From the NCBI GenBank assembly GCA_009760855.2, contig WPIO01000109.1:1-64000 (forward strand): 64,000 bases of DNA, given 5' to 3'. Both the position numbers and the translations under genes were made by a program. The notes below the pieces were generated by a model. The model was not told where the DNA came from. It did no database searches and worked only from the letters and a program-made list of their open reading frames with translations. This stretch comes from Cristatella mucedo (Eukaryota; Bryozoa; Phylactolaemata; Cristatellidae). Positions within the stretch are counted from its first letter, which is position 1. Every line of letters starts with the position of its first letter. Shown here in pieces: positions 45,779 to 57,108 of the stretch.

Positions 45779-45985
45779 GATAATTCACTTGATAAAGCGC
45801 CCTCAGAGAACTTAATCTCTCTCTAGGCGCTTTACATTTGCTGCAAAGTGAAATGCAATTGAATGGTAAGTAAAATCATGCTTGAAAAACAAACAAAATG
45901 AATATTATATATATATTTGTGTGAGTGTGTGTGTGTCTGTGTGTGTATGTATGTGTGTGTATCTGTGTGTGCGTGTGTAGGTACA
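45736..45985. repeat. AT, AAT and TG microsatellites around a LINE B tail
   Basis: AT repeat, then (AAT)n, then a LINE B tail with well-kept hairpin (45772-45905, minus), then imperfect TG repeats 45915-45985. The AAT tract is the LINE tail itself. Confidence 0.8.
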
Positions 45986-46500
45986 TATTTACATGCACAT
46001 GTTGATAATTTATTGAACTCTTGATTGTGTTGGTATAGTGCTATGTGCCTTTATTTCAATACAGGGAAGATTCTCTTAAGACCATCTCAAGTCGTACCTC
46101 CCTACTTCAAGCTTCGACTTTCACTGTTTCACTCTATCATGGACTTTCCAATAAATGTACATTCATTGCAAAGTTAATCAAGATAGTGAAAATGATACTG
46201 CTCTTGCTCAATAGTTTGGTGGAATGATACATTCCTCCAATAAAATAAAGTTAAAATTTATGTATACATGGAATGCGAAAGAAGACGACGGCTCACACGC
46301 TAAAGATACCGCACCACCTGAAGACTGCCCTACTAAATTCTTGCCTTCGAGTAGAAGTAGTCTTTTTATTTTTTGCTCTATATTACACTCATTTATCTTC
46401 ATAGTTTCCTCATCGAGCACGTTGCACTATTTTCATTGATTTGTGGCTGCGTGTAAGAATTGTGTGTGCGTAATTAAATGTACAATAATAATTATATGAT
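45986..46500. other. unassigned sequence
   Basis: AT-rich, both strands open over 46208-46439 but without motif. No repeat recognised. Confidence 0.3.
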
Positions 46501-48131
46501 CCGTGTTGCGGCGAATATGCCTTATTTTCACTTATTTTGTCTAATATATTGTGGGAAACAAGTGTGATGGTGACTAAAAGGGTTATACTTCACATCCAGA
46601 GAGCTGGCGACGGAGACGCTAGCGACAGATTAGCGTAGCTGTATTTTCGCTCTACCTGTTGGTGCCATATTTGACCAGACAGAAGATCTGCGACTTGTTA
46701 GGCACAGAAGTTAGCATAGCCGTTGCAAACGTGTTTAGCGACTATGATGTGGCGCTTATGCATTTTGGTGACGTTTCCTAGCAGAAAGTAGGCCGGTTTA
46801 ATCGCGGAGTTGGTTGATGCGGTCATTTGCTCGAAGGCACTTTGCGGCAGGACAACCAGAGCGTCCCCTTTCACGCACTTTCGGCCGCGCTTACACTGGA
46901 TTCACGTGGTCAAGAGGTCGGCTAAAGGCTACGCTTTAAGCAAGTCATTCTTTGAGAGTGAAAGAACCTGGCTGACAGTCGACCGATCGAACGTTCTCAT
47001 CAAAAGTCCGACGGTTTTCTGATCGTTGAGCCGCTCTGAACTCACTATCTACACCAAATCATACCGGGCACGATATCTAAGACGTGCTGATCCCAGATTG
47101 TAGAGCGGGAATGTTGCTCACATGGGAATGCGGCATCAGATCAAAATTTGGGGTGAATTTAGTGGCCAAAGAAGGATGCTCACCGCACAATGTAAAGTTG
47201 GTCGACGTCGTGTCAAACAGGTCGATAAGAGATTGCTTTCCATTGTGCAGGCGCTCCACGGAAGCCAAGCAGCCGTATGGTCGAAGGAACTCGAGAGCCG
47301 CTTTCGCAGCGTTCACTCGTATTTTAATTACAAAAGTTGCGTCGAACAACTTACTTGTCTCGTTCAGTCGACTATTTATAGTGCACGGAGTTGAAGGGAC
47401 TTGAATAGAGCGCCAAAAAAAGGTTCGATCACTTTTTGCAATTCAAACTGTCGGCATACCATTGCAAGAATCCAGTAATGTCGAGGGTCTCGATGTGCCA
47501 AATAGACGCCTAAGGAACGTAGCTGTCTTGCGTATATCGGATGGTGGATTTGAAGCTGTAGGGTATATCGACTGCCATGCAGGGTGGCCACTCTCCTGCA
47601 ATTGACAGCTCTGAAAACGAAACGCCACGCATAAGCTTGCGATCCGTGAGAGGGTTCTTAGCAAGTCATGCCATTTACTTCCTCCTAGTGGCTACGGTCT
47701 ACATATGTTCTGCCGCTAAGCAGACGACTCTAGAACACCTGATCGGAAACCTGCGACCGCTCGCATAGAATACTGCCACCCTTCTTTTATCTTGGTTAAT
47801 CCTTTGGAGACTGTACCACGATAAGTGAATGCCGACGAATTGGGATTCTTTATACGAAAATAAAAAACTGCAGTTAGAGCTGAGAAAATATGTTCAAGAT
47901 ATTTCACATACGACTTTTATGAACTTGCCCTAAACCTGAATTGTTTAGCTCTGCCAGCATTTACCTGAGCGTCCGCAGCAACTCGGGGAGTTGGATTAAT
48001 CGTTTAATTTACTGTTATTCTGTCAAAACCTATGCCTTTATAATTAGCGAAAAGGATCCGCACCACTTAGTCTACACTGTCAAATCGAGGTAAATAAAAC
48101 GCAGTAAACTCCTCCGGGATAGCAATACTGA
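46501..48131. other. unassigned CG-richer region with overlapping open frames
   Basis: CG dinucleotides are clearly more frequent than in the first 45 kb. Around 47077-47404 three frames are open on both strands; the minus one (90 codons) reads IRVNAAKAALEFLRPYGCLA and SLIDLFDTTSTNFTLC, the plus ones are basic. None shows a known motif or splice pattern, and I do not call a gene. Confidence 0.25.
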
Positions 48132-48300
48132 TGGCACACTAGGTAAGGCGGTTGCTTTCAAGACCTCGGTCCCGAGGTCATGGGTTCGATTCCTGCTGTG
48201 GGTGATTCTTTATCGCCACTGCAAGCGGTGGTGATAGCGGTAAAGGCTCTTCTGTTGCTATACAAAAAGAGGCTGTTTAATCAGCTAGGATGACAGTATC
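48132..48300 (+). repeat. SINE-1, complete copy
   Basis: A box TGGCACACTAGG (48132-48143), B box GGTTCGATTCC (48183-48193) at tRNA-like spacing, then the body GCAAGCGGTGGTGATAGCGG, GGCTCTTCTG and the 3' end AGAGGCTGTTTAATCAGCTA. With 15783-15962 it defines the full unit of about 165 bases. Confidence 0.8.
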
Positions 48301-49069
48301 TAACTGATTTGACATAGTGGCTTTTTTAAAAATACCAAATCCAATTAAACTTGCTAAGAAATACTTTCTGGCCCTATTCATGAGCTACGCATTTACCTAA
48401 AAATGGAAAAGAAACGTGGAGCGTTTCTTGTAGCCGCTATTCAGCGAGAGCTGCGAAAATGAGCGGACAAATTTGAGAGAGAGTTGAAATTGAGAGCGAG
48501 AACTCTTGTCGCGTCTCGTCTCGCTAATAATCCGCGATATACTTGATTACTCTTTGTGGTTCGCTTTCATTAAAACCGAATAGCGAAGATTTTAAATTAC
48601 ATTTTGGCGTAGGTACACAGCTCAGCATCACGCAACTACTGAGGCAGAGTAGCGCTCGCTTGAGTTTTTTTTACTCTCCGGAACACGCGAAAGTCGTGCA
48701 GTTGCGGCAGACGGTAATTGCTGCAGCTCCGCAACATATTTTCAAATGTGACCACGCGAATTTGGTCTCGCAGTACATCGGGATTCGGCTCGAGCACGGA
48801 ACTGCAAATCGCCAGCGGCCGATGCTTTAGGGACCTACATTGAATGCCAAAGGAATAGTAGCCCATAGCTAGCTCGATCTGCCGGCTACATCGACCTGCA
48901 ACGGTCGTCGACGGTCGTATGTCCGCGGGATCAACGTGGCAACGCGAGCCTAGCTGCCCCGTGCGCATTTGCAATTGGGATCCAAAAATGTTGACAGTAA
49001 GTTACTTTAATGAATAAATATAATGCATTTGTATCCGTGCTCTTTAAAGGAGCTGGTAAGAAAACATGA
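48301..49069. other. unassigned sequence
   Basis: CG-rich. Overlapping frames at 48543-48974 have no motif. Nothing assigned. Confidence 0.25.
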
Positions 49070-49325
49070 CTAAATGATTAGCGATAACATTCGCTATGTC
49101 ATCAAGCATGACAGTGTTAGATGTGACATGTACAGGGTCAACGTCTACATATGGTTAGTAGCTGCAGGCGTGGTGTCAGCGAGCGTTGCCACACAGGTTT
49201 AGCATCACAAGGGCTCACTAAATGCTGTCTTACACAAGTATGTTTCGTGCTTCTTTTAAAATGCGGTCAATTAAAAGAATTTCGTGACGTCGCTTGCTAG
49301 TGAGCTACAGGCTTTAAGACTTTTT
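49070..49325 (-). mobile_element. LINE family B 3' UTR relic
   Basis: GACATGTACAGGGTCAACG, ATGGTTAGTAGCTGC, CACTAAATGCTGTC and the following codons are antisense family B; the terminal hairpin is lost or beyond recognition. Confidence 0.6.
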
Positions 49326-49803
49326 CCATTTCGTTACTACCGTCAAGGTTTGCAAAGCCATTTAAAATAAAAGGTCTTGCAACGAGCATTCAATCGAGGG
49401 CGTTCGCCTGTTGAATGCTTAGAGGAACCACATTGGTAACTGCTGTTTCGAAACGGCTCCAGTGCATTTGTGAAAAAAAACCGTCCGCTTAATGGAAGCA
49501 GGCGGCGATGAAACACGTTTCGTCTGTAAGCGCGAATAGAGGCACTCCTACGAATTCTCTGCAGCCCGCTAGGATCCTGCTGCCACCGGGTACCGTTCTT
49601 GGAGGCTATATTCTAAAATTTGACTCAGTTTTTGGCAGGCGCTATTCAGGTTTCAGTTGTATCCCTGCTCCGGGAAAGCTGTGGTTAAGGTTTCGCCGTG
49701 TGTCTTGGCTGCCTTTTAGTAGACGACTCGCTTATGTCTCGGCGCTCAAGCTAGGCGTCGCTCCTACCGCTGCGATGCATGCTGGTAGTGTAGTTATTTT
49801 AGG
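49326..49803. other. unassigned sequence before the LTR element
   Basis: A 100-codon plus frame (49508-49810) is open but unrecognised. It ends where 5' LTR homology starts. Confidence 0.25.
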
Positions 49804-50017
49804 ATTATGACACTGTCGTTGGATTATGGGCTATTGGGGTTTAAGACAGTGGTATATAAGTAACGGGCAGCAAAGGGCCTGGGAGCCAGTTCGAGGACGC
49901 CGGGCGGGCAGTCTCGTACTGGCCCGCTGCGGCGTCCCTGTGAGCAGAAGTCTTTGAGCCCGCTTCAGTGTTCTGTGCGTTATCGCGTACCTGCCGCTTA
50001 GAGAATGTCAAACTACA
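49804..50017 (+). repeat. 5' LTR (truncated)
   Basis: Contains a TATA box (TATATAAGT at 49853-49861) and a CA 3' end (50016-50017). Several substitutions and small indels against the 3' LTR indicate an old insertion. Confidence 0.7.
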
Positions 50018-50078
50018 AGCTATTTCGGCAGACGTAGCAGAGTGGCCCACGCCAGAGATGATGCTGGAATACTACTAG

Positions 50079-50321
50079 GTCGATGATGACTTTGTAAGCT
50101 GGGTGCTCGACTCGGAGCGAAGACTTAATGAAAGAGGTGTCGATCCAGCTTTGCGGCACATTTACATAATTGTGTTCCTGGCAGGCGGTGCATTAACGTT
50201 TGCTGTGACCTTACCTGATTCGCTGCAAGAGGACTACGCCCAGCTGCGTGCAACACTTGCGGAGGTGTTTGCATGCCCTGAAGGTGAGGATGGGCTACGG
50301 CGGTCGGACTTTGCAGAGTGA
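50079..50321 (+). pseudogene. Gag-like relic of the LTR element
   Basis: After an in-frame TAG (50076-50078) the frame reads VDDDFVSWVLDSERRLNERG, VDPALRHIYIIVFLAGGALT, FAVTLPDSLQEDYAQLRATL, AEVFACPEG and stops at RSDFAE. The pattern (a short helix, G-x-ALR-, fL-G--L-, LP---ked-A-L---L-e-Fa-p) is that of capsid N-terminal domains of Ty3/gypsy-type Gag. Upstream ADVAEWPTPEMMLEYY is the same frame before the stop. Confidence 0.5.
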
Positions 50322-50496
50322 CAGGAAAGTGGAGGCGATAGAGCAGAGGCAGCTGAAGGTGGATGGCGGTAAAGCGCGGCTGCTGCACTCGGATTTGGTA
50401 AATGCAGGTCGAACTAAGGAGGCGGAGAAGAGTGACCAGTAACGGCAGCAGCAATCGCCAACGGTGTGCCGGGCGACGAAGGCAGAGCCAGGAAAG

Positions 50497-51068
50497 ATGG
50501 CGGTCGAGCCCACAGAGGTGGCGTCCAAGAGCGAGGTTGAGGCATCCGGCACAGAGACGGCAGCGTCCGGAAGAGAGACGGCTGCTTTTTCCAGATAAGG
50601 GGCTCTGTCTGCCAGAGAGGAGGCTCTGTCCGATAGAGAGGTGGCGGCGGCTGGAAAGAGAGCGAGACAGCGCCGGTAGCCAGCGAGTCGTCGCAAATGG
50701 TCTCGGAGGCGACGGCGGCATTGAGCGAAGAGCTAGCGTCGGCTGAAGTGTGTGAAGAGCCCGCTAAGGAGGCGCGCGAGACGCTTGCCGAGAAGGCGCG
50801 CGAGACGCTTGCCGAGCTGTCGGAGGCGAAGACCGAGGAGTGGCAGCAACAGATGGTCGCGCACATTGTGGTCGCCTCGGTTTCCGAACTGCTGGTGGCG
50901 GAGACGCGCGAGGGGCCAGCAGAAGACGTGAGCGAGACGCCCGTCGAGGAGGCGCGACAGATGCACGCCGAGAGCCTGAGAGCGATGGCGCAGGAGTGGC
51001 CGACGGAGCGTCTAAAGGCAGCCGCACAGGAGCCGAGGCTCGAGCCATCTGCCTCACGAGCGACATGA
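50497..51068 (+). pseudogene. Glu/Ala-rich heptad-repeat frame in the LTR element
   Basis: Frames read EPTEVASKSEVEASGTETAA, SGRETAAFSR (stop) GALSAREEALSDREVAAAGK, then after a one-base shift ESETAPVASESSQMVSEATA and EARETLAEKARETLAELSEA. The first part is a 21-base tandem repeat giving 7-residue units (ETAASGR, ETAAFSR). It would form a charged coiled coil. The long minus-strand frames over the same bases (up to 270 codons) follow from the repeat's base composition. Confidence 0.45.
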
Positions 51069-51321
51069 GAGGTGACACCGGTTGCAGTCCAGAAGACAGC
51101 GGTCGGCGTTAGGGCGAATTCCTGGAAGCCCCGAGAGGTGGCATAGATTGATCTTGCATTGGAGACTGCCGCGGTGCAGTGAAAGGCTGTATGGCTCGGC
51201 GATGCGGCAAAGCTCGTGCCGTACATAGCCGGAAGGTTAGCAAAGGCCGTGCTTTTACTTGCCTCCTTCGAGCGGCCGTTACCTAGCCTCGTGCTAGAAG
51301 AGAAGGAAGTTCAGGGCGGGA

Positions 51322-51627
51322 TGTATTATTATTATTGCGTTGTTGTAATGCCCTGTTCTGCTTTTGCCCTATTTGATCTTGAGATCGAGTGGGAACGTGG
51401 CTATTTCGAGATTATGACACTGTCGTTGGATTATGGGCTGTTGCGATTTAATACAGTACTATATAATTAACGGGCGGCAAAGGGCCGAGGAGCTAGATCG
51501 AGGACGCCGGACGGCAGTCGCGTACTGGCCCAAGCTGCGGCGTCTGTGTGTATAAACGTCTTCAAGAGCCCCCTTCGGCGTTCTGCGTGGTATAGCATAC
51601 CTGTCGCTTGGAGAATTTCAAACTACA
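51322..51627 (+). repeat. 3' LTR
   Basis: Starts TG after a purine-rich tract, contains TATATAAT at 51459-51466 and ends CAAACTACA. 306 bases. Confidence 0.65.
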
Positions 51628-51756
51628 GTCAGATGTTTCCGCCGGACTTTCAGCTTAACTTGGGCGGCTTAACATTGCCCGCTGCTCCGCTTTCCCGCAG
51701 CGTCGGTCTGTAGGCGACCTTTTGAATAGTTTGCCAATTAGCGAATGTAATTCATT

Positions 51757-51897
51757 CATTTGTATAGCGCCCCAAGAGAACTCAATCTCTATTCAGGCGC
51801 TTCACATGTGCCTCGGGGCTTGAGCCCACGACCTCAGTCAGACCTTGGTCGGAGCGAGCACCTTAACCGCTATACCAAACTAGCTCGGCGATTCCCA
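51757..51897 (-). repeat. SINE-2, best-preserved short copy
   Basis: Minus strand: AGTTTGGTATAGCGGTTAAG (tRNA-like with A-box region), GGTCGTGGGCTCAAGCCCCG (B-box region), then the hairpin tail GAAGCGCCTGAATAGAGATT, GAGTTCTCTTGGGGCGC. Head and tail are separated by only a few bases, unlike the longer variant at 59421. Confidence 0.75.
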
Positions 51898-53295
51898 ATT
51901 CGTATTTGTTTCTTCTTCTCTTTGGCCTATTTTACATGGCCTATTTTATATGTTATTCTCATTCGCCTATTGGTTCTCCTCTTTGGCTCTTCATTTCGTC
52001 GCGCAGCAACTCTTCTAGCGTCACTTTCTGTCACGAGGCTGCGGCCTTGGCCTTGTGCGGGCGTTTAGTCGCTTAGAATGGCGAATATGAGGAAACAATG
52101 TTCGTACGGCTAAATCCATGCGCTCGCAGCCTTCGTGCGTTCAGTCAGCCACCGCCATTTTGTACACCAATGGGTCTATCCACGTGTCAGTCGAGTGGAG
52201 CTACTGGTGGTTTACTGGGTTCGTTTTTACCTTTTAACCGTTAAGAAAATCGATTGCGCGACCGCCATTGCAATCGATACTGCCCACTACGCAAGATCAC
52301 GCGCGGGCGACAGCTTTAAATGTTGTGGGATGCATGCACTTCATACAAGGTGCACCTCGATATGCAATGAAAGTTGAGCCTCGCGTAGCCAATTTCGGCG
52401 GGATTTGCGGAGTTTTCTTGTGGACTTAAGCACTGCCCTGGCAGTCAATTGCGTTGTATTCGGCTAGAACGCTGGCGCCCACCATCGTGAAATTATGTGC
52501 TTACCGCGAAACGGAGTGTGCACTATATATGCTATTATTATTATTATATAATAAAACATGCAATAACAAATAAAGCATGTAGTGTAGAATTTCTGATCGT
52601 TTGTGGCGAATTGCTGTGGACTGCGGCGGGCTGCGGTGGACTGCGACGTTAGGCTCGGGCCAGTGCGGTCGATGTAGGGCATTGCACGAAAGCGAGCGAG
52701 TACAAGGATGCGATAATTCACTGGTGCAATTGAACACTGTGTAGCAGTGTACTAGAAAATCACGACTGAGCAGCTTCTCACTGCCTGTGAACTTTGTGGA
52801 AGATTTACATTCGACTCGGTAGGACTTCTGCTGAATGCTCTTCGATTTTTGGCTGCGGCCTGCGTCTTCGCTGCCGCTTTGCATTAGAACGCGAATGCAC
52901 GAGTGAAAATTGAAAGACGCCCTTAGAGCCACCGTTAGTCCTAGAATGGTAACTCCACATTTACAGCTGTGCCAAGACGATTATTTGAGGTCCATTTTTC
53001 GCTTTAAACAAACTGGACCATGGTTGATTGCCGTAAAGAGTTGCATCCACTAACTGAAGCGTAACGGCCGATGGGTGCAAGACTGAGACTGCTGAATCCA
53101 GCGCTTGACAAGGTGTGTTTGGTGGGGGGCGCTGCTTCAGGAAGTGCAGCTTCAGAGAGTTAACAGGGTCCGTCAGGCATATGCAGAGTCTATTTGCCCG
53201 CATGAAAGGGCAACAAGTTCAGGCAAGTTCAAGCAAGCTCAATGAGTGAAACACTGAGCTTGACAAGACACTCTGAGATCGGTCCGGAAGAAGTG
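51898..53295. other. unassigned CG-rich sequence
   Basis: No recognised mobile element. Minus frame 52932-52501 is open for 143 codons and plus 52135-52377 for 80; neither has a motif or splice support. A small TATTATTATTATATAATA stretch lies at 52532-52552. Confidence 0.25.
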
Positions 53296-53731
53296 GATGC
53301 ATGTGAAGCTGAAATTTGACTGCTCCACCAGTTTCAACCTCCTCGTGCCCTCGGGTCCTGTACGGACGATAAATTACCCGTTCTATTCATCCGCTTAAAG
53401 ACCGTTGGCGACGGAAGCTTTAGCTCTGCGGTCCTAGACTGTCTCACTCGCTTCCACGATTCTTAGGCAACGACAACTGCTGCCGACTGCCCTGCTGCCG
53501 ACTGTGGCTCATCCTTTTCAGCGGTCCTGAGCTGCTACTTCCATGCTAATCACTACCTCAAATGCTCTACTGACTTTGCTATGCTTCCCGCTTTCTCTTA
53601 GTTGCGTGAGATGAAGTCTTCTGGCTACCAAATGCGTACCCAAAGCCGCTTAAGCTGTGATTGGGCCCTACAAAACTCTCCCGTGTAGCACCCACATAGT
53701 CTTAGTGGCTTTGTGGAGTTACAGGTGGAGA
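53296..53731 (+). mobile_element. LINE family A 3' end
   Basis: Plus-strand C-terminus (FQPPRALGSCTDDKLPVLFI-like, then a degraded FSS-GPRL) and 3' UTR CTTTGTGGAGTTACAGGTGG. Its tail has been replaced by the AC microsatellite that follows. Confidence 0.75.
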
Positions 53732-53818
53732 AACACATACACACACGCGTTCGCGCACACACAAACACACACACACACACGATCGCGTACGCACGAACGC
53801 ACCCATTCACACACACAC
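53732..53818. repeat. AC microsatellite
   Basis: ACACATACACACACGCG through CACACACACACACGATCG and TTCACACACACACCG. Confidence 0.85.
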
Positions 53819-53989
53819 CGAGGCACCGAGAAACCCAGCCTGATTATTTTGGGCATTCCGTGCATTTCCAGCAGCCGATCTCAGCAGACGGAATATGAAT
53901 GTCATCATCACCTCTGCTACTAAGGCAGTGTCAGTCAGAGCACCGTCCCTGCGAGTGACGTCCTGCTCGGGCTTGGGAGCCTGGTGCAT

Positions 53990-55006
53990 CGGTACAGCTT
54001 ACACAGGGACTCGTTCGCCCGTTGGCCTACGGGGATCAGGAATCATCGCAGCCCCTCCCTGGGGACTTGGTATGAGTGCTTTGCAATTAGGAAACGACAA
54101 GCACCGCTCGTCCCTGATTGGGGTTCGAGTGTCCATGGGGGGGGGGCTGCCAGCCGCGTCAAGCCAAAGCAGCGTCACCACTAACGCCAGTGGGTTGCTG
54201 GAAGCGGTGCCTTCGGCAGACTGACTCGGCGACGGCCGGGATCCACCCTGCAGCTTGACCATCGCCAGTCCACAGTGAACTTCTCGGAGGGGCCGAACGT
54301 TGGTGGCCAATCGAGACGGGAGCGGCAAGTGCCTTTGCATGGGCGACGAGCGGTGGCAGCCTCCTGCGCTTCAGCTGGGACGCCGGCACCATCCGGGCCT
54401 GGCACAGATGGTCCAATCCTGCCTCCATGAAGATGGATGCAGAGCGTCCATCACTTGCGACGTGGGTGGATGCTAATGAGAGATCCCCAAATCCAGTCAA
54501 TCTTGCTCCTCGTGAGGGGCAGGCACTTCGCCTCAGTTGCCGCCCTAGGATTGCGGAGGACTCAAGAAAGTGTCGATAGGAGAAGTGTCGAGAGCTCAAA
54601 AAAGAAGACGGTATTGCAGTCTTCTAGGCAGGAAACCCCCTCCCCGTGTACATTCAGCTGGACCGCCAAGCTTGGCTTACAAAGTCGACCGATCCAGTGG
54701 CGTTTTCTTTCTGATCGGGAGCCTGGGCCGAGGGTGTCAGCTGCCTTCTCCGACTCCGGCACTTGCTTCTGCAATCACTGCTCGAAGACAGCAGCACCAT
54801 ATTGTCGGCCAGCTTACAGACGGGCGGGGGGAACACGAGATACCCGTGTGGAAGCCAGAGGCCAAATCTGGGAGTCGGGATGCCGCTATTGACCTGACGA
54901 TCTGCTCCGAGATCACATCGAACAGAACGGGCGGCAGGTGATTGCCGTGCCTCACGCCCATCGTCGCCTGTACTGGAATGAGACCGTGGGCTTGAGCGTG
55001 CAGCAC
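53990..55006 (-). mobile_element. non-LTR reverse-transcriptase relic of another clade
   Basis: Minus frame 55006-54737 reads VQATMGVRHGNHLPPVLFDV, corresponding to GVRQGDPLSPVLFN in R2-type and other non-LTR RTs. In the next frame (54836-54654) LADNMVLLSSSSD corresponds to the catalytic FADDLVLL block, here ADNM, so inactive. Further downstream frames (to 53990) are open but unrecognised. CG content is high. It does not resemble families A-C. Confidence 0.45.
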
Positions 55007-55179
55007 GATTGATATATTGACATAGAGCCGTTTGAAAAGCCGTAAGAAGTCATGGCCTACGCCTACTCTACCCTGGGCATGTTATGCATGACCAAACAGC
55101 TTGAATCAGTTTTCAGGCGTTCTCATGTTTGATGATGGCTGCCTTCATCGAATGGCTGCCTACCCGATTTTTGCTCACC

Positions 55180-56370
55180 GAAGTAACCTTATGCAATCCA
55201 TCTCGGTCTTAACTCCACTGAGCCTTAAAGTCTGAATGGGTTTTTGGCAGGAGAGTTTGCGAGAGCCAACCCAAAGCCTAAGCTCCATTCAATACACTGA
55301 TAGTTGCCAACACTCTTCATCTCAGGCGACAAAAGCAACGTCAGAACCATAGCTAAGTCAATAGAGAGAGGGCGATGCAAGACGTAAGTTGAATGGGAAT
55401 AGCTTAGGACGGCTAGGTAGGATGAGCTCATGCCGGCAGCAGGGCAACAGTTGCCTAAGAATATGGGGACTGAGCTCTACAGTCTATTCTAGAATGTAAT
55501 GTAGTGTAATGTATCTCCGTCAGTAACTCCACAAAGTCATAAAGACCATGTGGGCGTAACGCAGGAGAGTTTTGTATAGCCCACTCACAGCCTAAGCGGC
55601 TTTTGGTACGCATTCGGTAGCCAACACACTTCGTCTCACTCAACGAGGAGAAAGTGGGAAGCATAGCCGAGTTAGGAGAGCAGGTGAGGTAGTGAGAAGC
55701 ATAGAAGTAGCAGTTCAGGACCACTGAAAAAGATATGCCATAGTCGGCAGTTGAAGAGTAGATGCCGTTGCGTAAGAATTGTGGAAGCGAGTTCCACAGT
55801 CTGGGACCTGCAGAGCTAAAGCTTCTGTCGCCAACTGTATTTAAGCGGAGGAATGGGACAGCTAATTTATTGTCCACACAGGACCTGAGGGCACGAAATG
55901 GCTGAAACTGATGCAGCAGTTCAGCTAGGTACGAAGGAGCCAAACCGTGGCGGGCCTTGTGGGTCAGCGTAAGAACTTTGCTCTGTATCCTTTGCTCAAC
56001 CGGCAACCATCCTAGCTCTTCCAGCAAAGGTGACACGTGCTCAAACCGCTGGGACTTGAAGACCAGCCTTGCAGCCATATTCATAGTCCGCTGTAGTGGC
56101 ATAGAACGTGAAGAACTAAAGCTTCGGTCATTGACGGTCTTTAAGAGTATGAATTGAACAGCTCATGAATTGTATTTAGTGAGTGCAAGGAGGCCGAGAC
56201 CGGTGCATCAGTTCAGCTGGGTAAGAAGAGCAGAGATACTGCGAGCCTTAAGGTCAGCGTCAGAACTTTAATCTGCTTCCCTTGATCAATACAAAGTCAT
56301 CAATCAACCGAAGCCGACGAAGCGCGTTCAGCAAAGCAGACCCGTGGCCGAGCCTATAGGACGTGTGTTT
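55180..56370 (-). mobile_element. older LINE A-related copy, split by a younger one
   Basis: Outer parts 55180-55494 and 56105-56370 are two halves of one degraded family A relative (GAGCTCTACAGTCTATTCTA joins AACTAAAGCTTCGGTCATTG). The younger copy at 55495-56104 sits between them. Confidence 0.65.
55495..56104 (-). mobile_element. LINE family A, youngest-looking copy
   Basis: The minus frame 56102-55455 is intact across 215 codons: [80 protein letters not shown]. The usual stop after NSPA has become Leu, so the frame reads into the 3' UTR. Tail ATGTAATGTAGTGTAATG. AGAA on both sides may be the target duplication. 5'-truncated just upstream of MPLQRT. Confidence 0.85.
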
Positions 56371-56394
56371 GACTAATTTAATCTTATTTGTTTC

Positions 56395-56965
56395 GATCTA
56401 TAGTTCCACAAAGTCACAAAGAATAAACAATTTTACTCGAAAGAACGGTTTTCTACAGCCGAATTTAAACTTGGTACTGACACCCTACCAGCTAGACTTC
56501 ATCTCATAGATCAGAGTGAAGGTTAGAAGCATAGGCAAGTCACTAGGATAGCCAGTTAAGTGCACAGCGTGAAAGTAGCACCTAAGTGTGGCTGGAAAGG
56601 ATGTGCCATCGTCAGTAGCGGGAGAATAATCACATTAGATGAGAATTAAAGGAGTGATTTCCATAGTCTGGGCGCTGCAGAGAAAAAGCTTCTGTCGCCA
56701 GCGATCTTGAAGGGGGAAATGAAGCAGCTAATTTATTATCCTAATCTGACCTTAGTTCAGCAGGCTAATACTGCTGTCACTGGTCAGCTAGACATGAAAA
56801 AACCAAGCCAGGGTGGGCCTTCTGGTTCAGCCTAACATTTTTACTCTGTATCCATCGATCAGCTTGGACCCATCGCACCCCCTCCAGCATGGTGCGCCCA
56901 TTGCTGAAAACGTCTGGTGGTTGCAAAAGGGCCTTTAAGCCATATTCCTCAACGGCTGCAGTTGA
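56395..56965 (-). mobile_element. diverged LINE family A relative
   Basis: Antisense matches to the C-terminus and 3' end order (TTCCACAAAGTCACAAAGA, GAAGTCTAGCTGG-like, CTTCTGTCGCCAGCGATCTT, GTCAGCTAGACATGAA). No intact frame. Confidence 0.6.
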
Positions 56966-57108
56966 CCTATAAGTTTTCTCGTTATTGCTGCCAGGGAAAT
57001 CCATGGGAAAGCATGCCAGACGAAAGACATTCCTAGGTCGATAAGGCTTCGAAGGTCACTTGTTGACATGCATGCCTGAACTGGGGGGGAATAGGGGGTG
57101 GTTGAGAA

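Larger units (their letters stand above)
49804..51627 (+). mobile_element. LTR retrotransposon, non-autonomous or decayed
   Basis: Two direct repeats, 49804-50017 and 51411-51627, align throughout (ATTATGACACTGTCGTTGGA start, CAAACTACA end). The internal part is about 1.3 kb, far too short for Gag-Pol, and carries a Gag-like frame and a Glu/Ala-rich repeat frame but no protease, RT or integrase. The 3' LTR is longer (from TG at 51322, preceded by a purine-rich stretch GAAGGAAGTTCAGGGCGGGA); the 5' LTR has lost its first ~90 bases or recombined. No canonical primer-binding site follows the 5' LTR. Confidence 0.75.

Noticed and set aside
48132-48205. A tRNA gene (A and B boxes present)
   Set aside because: No acceptor-stem pairing that I can see, and the same body follows in every copy; it is a tRNA-derived SINE.
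50125-50721. 198-codon minus frame as a gene
   Set aside because: Antisense of the LTR element's Gag and repeat region, Arg/Leu/Ser-rich without motif.
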